Source of the DNA: an uncultured Spirochaetaceae bacterium
GTDB lineage: Bacteria > Spirochaetota > Spirochaetia > Sphaerochaetales > Sphaerochaetaceae
Length of the DNA stretch: 26,281 nt
Assembly (NCBI GenBank): GCA_947630635.1
Contig: CANRIJ010000006.1
Span: 1 to 26,281, forward strand
Direction of reading: 5' to 3'
The translations under genes and the position numbers were made by a program. The notes below the pieces were generated by a model. The model was not told the origin of the DNA. It ran no database searches and worked only from the letters and a program-made list of their open reading frames with translations. Positions 7,478-16,100 of the stretch are shown here, piece by piece (within the stretch, counting starts at the first letter, position 1; each line of letters starts with the position of its first letter).

Positions 7478-8173
7478 ATGAGAAGAGGAAAGAATTACAA
7501 GGAAGCGGCCAAGAAGGTCGAGGCTGGAAAGCTCTATACTCTCTCTGAGGCTTCATCCCTCGTGAAGGATATGGCTTTTGCAAAATTCGTCGAGACTATT
7601 GAGCTTGATATCAAAGTCTCACTTAAGAAGAGCCAGAGCGTCAGAGACACCATCGTTCTTCCAAATCAGTTCCAAGCTCAGAAGAGAGTCTTGGTATTCG
7701 CAAAGGGCGATAAGGCTCAGGAGGCACTTGATGCCGGAGCAGCCTTTGTTGGCGACAATGACCTGATCGAGAAGATTAGAGGTGGCTGGCTTGATTTTGA
7801 TGTTGCAGTTGCTACTCCAGATATGATGAAGGATGTAGGTAAGCTTGGTCCAATTCTCGGTAGAAGAGGACTTATGCCTAACCCGAAGACACAGACTGTT
7901 ACCAATGATATCAAGGGAGCTCTTGAGGAGCTTAACAAGGGTAGAATTGAGTTCAGATCTGATAAGACTGGCGTTGTGCACATCGCAATTGGCAAGGTCA
8001 ATATGGATGCTGACAAGATTACTGAGAATGCCAAGGTCGCACTTGAAGAGGTTGCAAAGAGAAGACCGTCAGATGCAAAGGGCGATTTTATTCTGACAGT
8101 TGCAATGTCATCTACCATGGGACCTGGAGTTAAGGTCGATCCAAAAGAGGCCTTGGCTGTTACAGCTAAATAG
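7478..8173 (+). CDS. rplA: 50S ribosomal protein L1
   Basis: 231 residues, typical for bacterial L1, which forms the mobile L1 stalk at the E site and usually represses the rplK-rplA message. Conserved stretches include KSQSVRDTIVLPN, GRRGLMPNPKTQTVT and MSSTMGPGVKVDP. It starts 2 bp after the rplK stop and uses GGTGGAG within the end of rplK as its ribosome-binding site. The probable target for autoregulation is the rplK leader at 6971-7038. The gap to rplJ is only 11 bp. Confidence 0.97.
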   Translation: MRRGKNYKEAAKKVEAGKLYTLSEASSLVKDMAFAKFVETIELDIKVSLKKSQSVRDTIVLPNQFQAQKRVLVFAKGDKAQEALDAGAAFVGDNDLIEKIRGGWLDFDVAVATPDMMKDVGKLGPILGRRGLMPNPKTQTVTNDIKGALEELNKGRIEFRSDKTGVVHIAIGKVNMDADKITENAKVALEEVAKRRPSDAKGDFILTVAMSSTMGPGVKVDPKEALAVTAK

Positions 8174-8184
8174 GAGTATTTGAG

Positions 8185-8706
8185 ATGGCAGAATTCAAAG
8201 CACATATAAATCAGGCGAAAATAGATGCAATTAAAGAGCTCAGAGAGGAGTTCTCTGACTATGATGCATACATCTTCACCGATTACAGGGGAATGACTGT
8301 AGCTCAGATTACTGATATCAGAAAAGCGCTTAGAAAGGAATCAGCTGCATATAGAGTCGTAAAGAACCGCTATGCGAAGATTGCTCTAAACGAGATTGAT
8401 AAGAAGGGAGCCGATGAGGATCTTGTTGGACCGACAGCTGTCGCTCTTGTTAAGGGAGACACTGCAAATGTCGTAGCAAAGGTACTCTTCCAAGCTGCTA
8501 AAGACGGTACATCCATCAAAGTAAAGGGAGCCCTTGTTGATGGAGAGCTGCTTTCATCAGAACAGATTGAGGCCCTTTCCAAGCTGCCTACAAAGCTTGA
8601 GCTCATTGCATCTCTTATGGGAACAATGAAGGCACCAGTACAGAAACTCGCTGCAACTCTTTTGGCTTATGTCGAGTCAAAGGGCGGAAGCGATAAGGAA
8701 GCATAA
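8185..8706 (+). CDS. rplJ: 50S ribosomal protein L10
   Basis: 173 residues, normal for L10, the stalk base that anchors L7/L12 dimers through its C-terminal helix. The motif FTDYRGMTVAQITDIRKALR and the RVVKNRYAKIAL segment that follows identify it. The ribosome-binding site TAGGAG overlaps the rplA stop. In many bacteria a long L10-binding leader precedes rplJ; here the rplA-rplJ gap is 11 bp, so no separate leader exists. Stalk-protein control, if any, must use the hairpin after rplJ or another site. Confidence 0.96.
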   Translation: MAEFKAHINQAKIDAIKELREEFSDYDAYIFTDYRGMTVAQITDIRKALRKESAAYRVVKNRYAKIALNEIDKKGADEDLVGPTAVALVKGDTANVVAKVLFQAAKDGTSIKVKGALVDGELLSSEQIEALSKLPTKLELIASLMGTMKAPVQKLAATLLAYVESKGGSDKEA

Positions 8707-8742
8707 TACGGTCGTAGTCTTCAAGTAACCTGCTAGACCGTA
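8707..8742 (+). promoter_or_regulatory. rplJ-rplL intergenic hairpin
   Basis: TACGGTC (8707-8713) pairs perfectly with GACCGTA (8736-8742), and GTAG (8714-8717) continues against CTGC (8730-8733) across a 2-nt bulge, for 11 bp with a 12-nt loop. No T tract follows. It may be an RNase processing site or a translational element setting extra L12 synthesis; the function is inferred. Confidence 0.6.
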
Positions 8743-8770
8743 AAGATATACATAATAAGGAGAAGATAAT

Positions 8771-9148
8771 ATGGCTACAATCTCAAAAGAGGACATCCTA
8801 GAAGCTATTGCTAACATGAGTGTCATGGAGGTCTCTGACCTTATCAAAATGATGGAAGAGAAGTTTGGCGTTGTCGCAGCAGCTGCTGCTGTTGCTGGAC
8901 CTGCTGCCGCAGCCCCTGCAGAAGAGGTTGAAGAGCAGACAGAGTTCAACGTTACTCTCAAGTCAGTTGATGCTGCTAAGAAGATTGCCTGCATCAAGGA
9001 AGTCAGAGCTGTTACCGGTCTTGGACTCAAGGAAGCTAAGGATCTCTGCGAGAATGGTGGAGTTCTCAAAGAGGGCGTCAGCAAGGAAGAGGCTGCTCAG
9101 ATTAAAGAGAAGCTCGAGGCTGCTGGCTGCGTTATCGAAGTCAAATAG
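8771..9148 (+). CDS. rplL: 50S ribosomal protein L7/L12
   Basis: 125 residues: an N-terminal dimerisation domain (1-32), an alanine-rich hinge (AAAAAVAGPAAAAPAEE) and a C-terminal factor-binding domain with TGLGLKEAKDLCENGG. It is present in several copies per ribosome and recruits EF-Tu and EF-G. Compared with usual sequences the segment after EAKxL lacks one residue and the common Ala-Pro (ENGGVLKEGV), and three cysteines occur in the C-terminal domain. A good AAGGAG site precedes the ATG. A 123-bp hairpin-bearing gap separates it from rpoB. Confidence 0.95.
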   Translation: MATISKEDILEAIANMSVMEVSDLIKMMEEKFGVVAAAAAVAGPAAAAPAEEVEEQTEFNVTLKSVDAAKKIACIKEVRAVTGLGLKEAKDLCENGGVLKEGVSKEEAAQIKEKLEAAGCVIEVK

Positions 9149-9191
9149 CATAGTTTTGAGTTTTAATATCCCTTTAAGGGGAGTGCATTCT

Positions 9192-9238
9192 TATGCCACC
9201 TGCTTTGGGTGGCATAGTGTGCCTAAGGGGTGACCCCT
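9192..9238 (+). promoter_or_regulatory. rplL-rpoB intergenic hairpins (possible attenuator or processing site)
   Basis: A 9-bp perfect stem TATGCCACC/GGTGGCATA (9192-9200/9208-9216, 7-nt loop) is followed by AGGGG-TGA-CCCCT (9226-9238) and an A-rich stretch, not a T tract. Partial attenuators or RNase III sites at this spot are known in other bacteria, where they reduce rpoBC expression relative to the stalk proteins. The second hairpin overlaps a potential GTG start at 9230, which argues against that codon. Confidence 0.6.
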
Positions 9239-9271
9239 AAAAAAGACAAAAAATTGGAGATAAGAGCAAAG

Positions 9272-12200
9272 ATGGCCAAAGAGAATAAAGGCACCCACGA
9301 GGAGGTATTCAGACCCGAAGTCGTTGAGATTCCAGATCTGAATGCAATACAGCTTGATTCATACAAGAAGTTCCTCGACAAGGATTTGGATGCGATTTTC
9401 AGAAATGCATTCCCGATTGCCAGCAATAACAATGAGATGCAGTTAGATTATGTTGGATTTACCATCGATTACGATGGAGTTAAATTCAACGAGGCTGAAT
9501 GCAAGAAGAAGGGAAGAACTCTTGGTGTCCCAATAAAGGCAAAGATAAGGCTGACAGACAAAGACGGAGTCATTGAAGAGAAAGAGATTTTCTTTGGCGA
9601 TTTCCCACTTATGACAAATAGGGGAACATTTGTTATAAACGGCGCAGAAAGGGTCGTTGTATCACAGCTCGTAAGATCTCCAGGTGCCATTTATGGCATT
9701 GATAAGAATTCCCAGAAGGAAAAGGAAAACAGAGTCTTCTACATGGGAACTATCTATCCATATAGAGGAACGAAGCTTGAGTTCTGTCTTACAAGATTTA
9801 AGAGAGGAACTGGCAAGGACAATGGAAACATTATTACAGTCTCCTCAGATAAACCCTACGGTGACTCAGGCAAGAAGACGACAAAGTCAAAGCTTCTTTT
9901 GACTTTCTTCATGAGGCTTGTTGGAAATAACGTCACTCGTAATTCGATTATTGCCTCATTCTACAAATCAAAGGAAATCAGTACTGGTGATACCTACGAG
10001 GATCCCAGGTTTTTCGCTTATGAGGATATAATCTATTCCCAGAGCGGAGAGGCAAATCCAAATCCAGATGACATGGTGAATACCAAGTATGTCACTGCTG
10101 GAAGCGAGATTAGCCAATTTGAGCTTGATCAGCTCAAGAGCGCAGGCATTGATAAAATCAAGGTCATTGATACTACAGCTACCGATCTTGATGATGTTGA
10201 GCTTGCAGTTGTAAAGACGCTAAATGCTGAGAAGGTGAGACTTGCTCAGATTCTTATAAAGGAAAAGAGAGCGGATACTCAGGCTCCTAAGGCTGATTGT
10301 CTTAGGGAGGCGACTGAGATCTATGAGAGAAAAGAGAACAAGGAAGAGTTCAATAGGCTTATGATTATGTGCATAATCGAGTCCTTTAAATCGATTATTC
10401 CACAGAATTTTAAGACCTATCCTGACCCCCAGAAGATCACAGAGTATCTAAGAGGCTTCTTCTTGCAGGGCAAAGGCTTCAACCTTGGCATTATTGGAAG
10501 AAGAAAGCTAGAGAAGAAATTCGACAAGTTCTTCAATGCCTATCCAAAGGATGCGGGAAATCTCAACCTTGATAAGCTCAGGGAAGAGGTTGCCAAGGAA
10601 GACGATCCGGATTCGGATCCAGAGAATGATACTATCGGACTTAGCTATGACGACATAATCATGACAGTCATTCTTCTTCTTGGCTTTTATAACGGAAAGA
10701 TCAAAGAAGACGATCAGGATTCTCTTTCAAATAGACGTGTGTGGACTGTGGGCGAACAGCTTCAGAGCGTCTTGAGAGAGGCCTTCGGAAAGATGGCTAA
10801 GAGCGCAAAAGACAAGATGAGCATGTCTGGAAGCGATGGCAAGATCAAACCCCATGAGATTATTTCAATTAAGCCAATTGTCGGAGCAGTAAAGGAGTTC
10901 TTTGGCTCCTCGCAGCTATCGCAGTTCATGGATCAGATCAATCCGCTTGCAGCTCTTACACATAGAAGAAGACTTACATCTCTTGGGCCAAGGGGTATTG
11001 GAAAGGATGCAGCAAGGCAGCTCTATGACACAAGATCGGTTAACCCGACTCACTATGGCAGAATCTGTCCTGTAGAGACTCCTGAAGGATCGAATATCGG
11101 TCTTATTCTCTCGCTTGCTCTCTATGCAAAGGTTGATAAGTATGGCTTTTTGATTACTCCATACAGAAATGTAATCAATAGCTATGTAACTAGCGATGTT
11201 AAATACTATGATTCGAGCGAGGAAGAGGATTACAACGTCAAGATTGCTCCTGCTACGACTCGTGTAAATGAAGATTGCCATGATTTCTTGGATAAGAGAA
11301 TCAACGTAAGATGCTATAACGAGTTTGAGACGGTTACTGGCGTTGAAGATGGAACAAATAATGAGGATCAGAATCTATATAAGGCAGATGAGATAACGCA
11401 CATGGATGTCTCAAGAGCCCAGATTCTCAGCCCATCGGCAGCCCTTGTTCCATTCATTCAGTATGCCGACCCCCATAGAATCCTCATGGCTGTAAACGAA
11501 TATAGGCAGGCAGTTCCACTTCTCTATCCAGAAGAGCCGCATATCAAGAGGCCTAAGAACTTCGAGATTGAGAAGAAGATCGCCTTTGATTCTGGTGTTA
11601 TGGTTATTGCAAAGCATGCAGGAACCGTCACATATGTCTCTTCTCAGTATATAAGAGTAAAACTCGACCATCCTGAGATTGAGGGCGAAGAGGAGATCTA
11701 CGAGCTCATCAAGTATCAGAGAACAAACCAGGATACCTGCTTTAACCAGAAGCCGATTGTAAATGTCGGCGACCATGTTGAAGAGAACGATGTGCTTGCC
11801 GATGGTCCATCTACTAAGAACGGTGAGCTTGCTCTTGGACAGACAATGATCTGTGGCTACATCTCAATTGAGGGAAAGAACCACGAAGATACGATGCTTG
11901 TCTCAAAGGAGCTTGAATACAGAAATGACAAGAGCGGACTCTTCGAGTCAGTCCATATCAAGGAGTTTACCGTTGATGTAAGAGATACCAAGCTTGGCAT
12001 GGAGAAGCTTACAAGGGATATTCCAAATACATCAGAGAAGCTATTGCAGCACTTGGATTCTGAGGGAATTGTCTGCCTTGGAACCCATGTAAAGCAGAAT
12101 GATGTTCTGGTTGGAAAGGTCACTCCAAAGGGAGAGACAGACCTGACTCCGGAGCAGAAGCTCATTAATTCCATTTTCGGAGAAAAGTCTAAGGAAGTTA

Positions 12201-13153
12201 AGAATTCCTCTCTTGTTGTCCCTCATGGAACAGAGGGCATTGTAATTGGAATTCATAGGCTTAAGAAGGATGAGTCTGATGAGCTTCAGCCAGGTGTTGA
12301 GGAGACAATCAAGGTTGTTATTGCCGAGAAGAGAGATATTCTCAGAGGCGATAAGTTTGCCGGTAGATTTGGAAATAAGGGTGTCTTCGGACATAAGATT
12401 CACCAGGTCGATATGCCAGTTATAAGAATGGCACCTCCAACTGGTCCGCTTACACCGCTGCAGAAGCGTGCTAGGGAGATTTTCGATGGCAAGTCCATCG
12501 AGGCAACTCTCGATCCGCTTGGAATCATATCTCGTATGAATGATGGTGCGCTTATCTATATGAAGTACCTTACACTTGAGAAGCTTCTTGGAAAGGATAA
12601 CATTGATGAGATGGCTCCATTTGAGGCATTTGACCTGGAAAAGGCAAATAGGCTCTTTAAAGAGGCAGGACTTCCTGAGGATCTTAAGTTCGATCTCTAT
12701 GATGGACAGACAGGCGAGCCTATTAGGGGCAAGGTATTTGTCGGAGTAAACCAGTACATAAAGCTTAACCACCTTGTTGATGACAAGATGCATGCAAGGT
12801 CTACTGGTCCATATTCAATCGTTACGCAGCAGCCTCTTGGAGGAAGAGCTATGTTCGGTGGACAGAGAGTCGGAGAGATGGAGGTTTGGGCATTTGAGGC
12901 CTATGGGGCTGCAAATACACTCCAGGAGCTCTTGACTATCAAGTCTGATGATATGGATGGAAGAACCAAGGTCTATGAGTCTATAGTCAAGGGCGGAGGG
13001 TACGCACCCGTTTCGCTGCCTGAGTCGTTTAACGTTCTTGTTCAGGAGCTCAGAGGCTTGGCTTTGGATATGTCTGTTTATGATGAGAATGGAAAGGCTA
13101 TTCCAATAACTGATCATGACGGCGAAATCGAGAGAAAGGCCAAAGAGATATAA
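9272..13153 (+). CDS. rpoB: DNA-directed RNA polymerase subunit beta, unusually divergent
   Basis: 1293 residues from ATG 9272 (GGAGA 12 bases upstream); the frame stays open back to GTG 9230, which would add 14 Lys-rich residues but lies inside a hairpin. Family identity is clear: FVINGAERVVVSQLVRSPG, EFFGSSQLSQFMDQ, PTHYGRICPVETPEG, ALGQTM, the end region DDKMHARSTGPYSIVTQQP. Catalytic contacts kept are Glu872/Asp873 (E. coli E813/D814), Lys1028 and Lys1036 (K1065/K1073), Arg736 (R678). Yet normally invariant blocks differ: Thr569 at E. coli Ser531, fork loop 2 (573-592) rewritten with two extra residues, FIQYADPHRILMAVNEY for the usual FLEHDDANRALMGxNMQ, and Phe1033 for His in GRHGNKG. Length is near E. 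coli but above treponemes. It is 11 bp upstream of rpoC. Confidence 0.96.
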   Translation: MAKENKGTHEEVFRPEVVEIPDLNAIQLDSYKKFLDKDLDAIFRNAFPIASNNNEMQLDYVGFTIDYDGVKFNEAECKKKGRTLGVPIKAKIRLTDKDGVIEEKEIFFGDFPLMTNRGTFVINGAERVVVSQLVRSPGAIYGIDKNSQKEKENRVFYMGTIYPYRGTKLEFCLTRFKRGTGKDNGNIITVSSDKPYGDSGKKTTKSKLLLTFFMRLVGNNVTRNSIIASFYKSKEISTGDTYEDPRFFAYEDIIYSQSGEANPNPDDMVNTKYVTAGSEISQFELDQLKSAGIDKIKVIDTTATDLDDVELAVVKTLNAEKVRLAQILIKEKRADTQAPKADCLREATEIYERKENKEEFNRLMIMCIIESFKSIIPQNFKTYPDPQKITEYLRGFFLQGKGFNLGIIGRRKLEKKFDKFFNAYPKDAGNLNLDKLREEVAKEDDPDSDPENDTIGLSYDDIIMTVILLLGFYNGKIKEDDQDSLSNRRVWTVGEQLQSVLREAFGKMAKSAKDKMSMSGSDGKIKPHEIISIKPIVGAVKEFFGSSQLSQFMDQINPLAALTHRRRLTSLGPRGIGKDAARQLYDTRSVNPTHYGRICPVETPEGSNIGLILSLALYAKVDKYGFLITPYRNVINSYVTSDVKYYDSSEEEDYNVKIAPATTRVNEDCHDFLDKRINVRCYNEFETVTGVEDGTNNEDQNLYKADEITHMDVSRAQILSPSAALVPFIQYADPHRILMAVNEYRQAVPLLYPEEPHIKRPKNFEIEKKIAFDSGVMVIAKHAGTVTYVSSQYIRVKLDHPEIEGEEEIYELIKYQRTNQDTCFNQKPIVNVGDHVEENDVLADGPSTKNGELALGQTMICGYISIEGKNHEDTMLVSKELEYRNDKSGLFESVHIKEFTVDVRDTKLGMEKLTRDIPNTSEKLLQHLDSEGIVCLGTHVKQNDVLVGKVTPKGETDLTPEQKLINSIFGEKSKEVKNSSLVVPHGTEGIVIGIHRLKKDESDELQPGVEETIKVVIAEKRDILRGDKFAGRFGNKGVFGHKIHQVDMPVIRMAPPTGPLTPLQKRAREIFDGKSIEATLDPLGIISRMNDGALIYMKYLTLEKLLGKDNIDEMAPFEAFDLEKANRLFKEAGLPEDLKFDLYDGQTGEPIRGKVFVGVNQYIKLNHLVDDKMHARSTGPYSIVTQQPLGGRAMFGGQRVGEMEVWAFEAYGAANTLQELLTIKSDDMDGRTKVYESIVKGGGYAPVSLPESFNVLVQELRGLALDMSVYDENGKAIPITDHDGEIERKAKEI

Positions 13154-13164
13154 GGAGAGCTCGA

Positions 13165-16100
13165 ATGAAAACAACTAAAGATGTAAGAAGCATACAGATA
13201 AAGATTGCAACTCCAGAGCAGATCCTTAAGTGGTCATATGGCGAGGTCAAGAAGCCAGAGACCATAAACTACAGGTCGCTTAGACCAGAGAGAGACGGTC
13301 TGTTCTGTGAGAAGATATTTGGAACCACTAAGGCATGGGAGTGCTGGTGTGGAAAATTCAAATCTATCAGATACAGAGGTGTTGTATGCGATCGCTGCGG
13401 CGTTGAGGTTACCGATGTAAAGGTAAGAAGAGAGAGAATGGGACATATAACACTCGCAACTCCAGTTGCCCATATATGGTTCTATAAGGCTCCTTCCTCT
13501 GTGATATCGAACCTCATTGAGATCAAGCAGAAGGATCTCGTCTCTGTCATAGGATATGAGAGCAGAATAATCACCGATCCTAATGTCGGAGCCGGCGAGA
13601 ATAAGATTCAGTTTATTCTTCCTGTTGATAAGCAGACTCTTGAGACAAAGAAGAACAAGAAGGGAACTATTGTGGAGTTCAAGGATGTTCTCTCTGATTC
13701 TGAGTGCGAATATCTTGAGGCAGAATATGGCGATGAGTTCTTAAATCGCTCAGGAAGCGGTGCTGAGGCTATTTATGAGATTCTCAAGGGAATCGACCTT
13801 GTAGAGCTTAAGAATAAGCATAAGAATATAAAGAGCAAGAAAGAGGAGTCCAAGAGAAACAAAAAGTATCTTAGCGATCCTACTTTCAAGAAGTCTGGAA
13901 GAATAATTGAGATCTGCGATGATTTCATAAATTCAAATCAGAGACCTGAGAATATGATTCTTCAGGTTATTCCTGTTATTCCGCCAGACTTGAGACCTAT
14001 GGTTCAGCTTGATGGCGGAAGATTCGCCACAACTGATATAAACGAGCTTTATAGAAGAGTCATCAATAGAAACAATAGACTCAAGAGGCTTATTGAGATC
14101 TCTGCACCTGAGATTATCATTAATAACGAGAAGAGAATGCTTCAAGAAGCAGTTGACCACCTTCTTGACAATGATAGAACAGATAAGCCGGTGAGGGGCT
14201 CCTCGAACAGAAAGCTTAAGTCTATATCAAAATCCATACAGGGAAAGAACGGAAGATTCAGACAGAACCTTCTTGGTAAGCGTGTTGACTATTCAGGAAG
14301 AACAGTTGTCATTGCAAATCCAGAGAGAAAGATATGGGAGTGCGGTGTTCCTTCCGAGATGGCATTTGAGCTCTTTAAGCCATTCTTGATTAAGAAGCTC
14401 AGATCAATTGATCCTCAGCTTAACGTCAAAAAGGCAAAGAGCATGGTTGAGCAGCATGCGCCAGAGGTATATGAGATACTTGATGAGGTTGTATCAGAGC
14501 ATCCAGTTATCCTAAACAGAGCTCCTACACTTCATAGACTCGGCGTCAGAGCCTTTGTTCCAGTACTTGTTGATGGCAAGGCAATGGAGCTCTCTCCATT
14601 GGTATGCAGAGCATTCAATGCTGACTTTGATGGAGACCAGATGGCAATTCATATTCCTCTTACTCCTGGAGCTCAGATGGAGTGCTGGACTCTTATGCTA
14701 TCTGCAAAGAACATAATCAACCCTGCAAACGGAAACCCAATCGACTATCCAACTCAGGGCAGTGTTCTTGGCATCTATATGCTTACAAAGGTCAGAAAGC
14801 CTCATGAGGCAAAGAAGATGAAGTACTTCGAGTCGATCAGCGAAATAGAAGAGGCCATCGACTTTGGGGCAATAAGCTACAATGAGCCAGTTTACTACAG
14901 GCTCAGAGAGGGCCTTCATGTAATTGGCGAAGATGGAAGCGATACAGTTGCTGATGGAAAGAAGTGGTTTGAGACCACTCCTGGAAGAATCATATTCAAT
15001 AGCGCTCTTCCAAAGGGGCTTCCCTATAGAAACTTCTGTCTGGGTGACAAGCAGATCAGGACTCTTATAACCGATACATATAAGAGCGATAAGCCATATG
15101 TGACAGTTGAGCTTCTTGATAGTCTCAATGAAGTCGGATTCAAGTATTGCTATCTTCTCGGAGGAACCATTTCAGATGCTGACATGATTGTTCAGAAAGA
15201 GGCAAAAGACAGAATCCAGGCTGAGGGAGAGAGTCTCGAGAGAGAGATTACTCAGCAGTATCTTGATGGTAAGATCACTCAGACTGAGAGCCATAACAGA
15301 AAGATTGAGATTTGGCAGAAGGCTACAAATGAGCTTGTAGACATCACGATGAAGGGACTAGAGGAAGACCAGGATGGCTTCAACCCCTTCTATATGATGT
15401 TTGACTCCGGTGCTAGAGGATCCAAGAACAACTTCAGATCTATCTGCGCATGGCTTGGTCTTATGACTCGTGCAAATGGAGAGATTATTGAGGTTCCTAT
15501 TCTTGAGAACTACAAGGAAGGAAGAATCAATCCGCATGGATATGCAATTCTCTGTGATGCTGCAAGAAAGGGACTTACGGATACCGCTCTTGGTACTCCT
15601 AACCTTGGAAGAATCACCAGAGTCTTCTCTGATGTTGCTCAGGATGTGATTGTAACAGAGGAGGACTGCGGAACACTCAATGGTTTCTGGTATTCAGCTG
15701 TTAAGGAAGGCGATAGAGTTGTTGAGACACTCTCTGAGAGAATTATCGGAAGATGTCCAGTCTATGATATCGTTGATCCATATAAGGTTGATAGTCGTGG
15801 CAACCATCTTGTTATAGCAAGAGCCGGTGTTGCAATTGATGAAGTCACAGCCAAGCAGATTGAGGATGCCGATGTTGAGAGCGTCTTCCTGAGAAACGTC
15901 ATGACCTGCGAAAGCAAGTATGGCGTCTGCGCAAAGTGCTATGGAAACAGCATTGCAAAGCATCATATGGTAAATCTCGGAGAGGCACTTGGAATTCAGG
16001 CAGCTCAGTCTATTGGTGAGCCTGGAACTCAGATGAACCTCAAGAGCTTCCACCAGGGTGGTGTTGCCTCTACTATCGCAAGAGCTGACTCGCTCTCATA

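Noticed and set aside
9230..9271. GTG start for rpoB adding 14 residues
   Set aside because: The GTG lies within the AGGGG-TGA-CCCCT hairpin and the added residues are a Lys-rich stretch without family similarity; ATG 9272 has a usable GGAGA site.
12041..12793. 250-codon open frame on the minus strand inside rpoB
   Set aside because: It is antisense to a highly conserved coding region, with no ribosome-binding site or family resemblance; a by-product of rpoB codon use.
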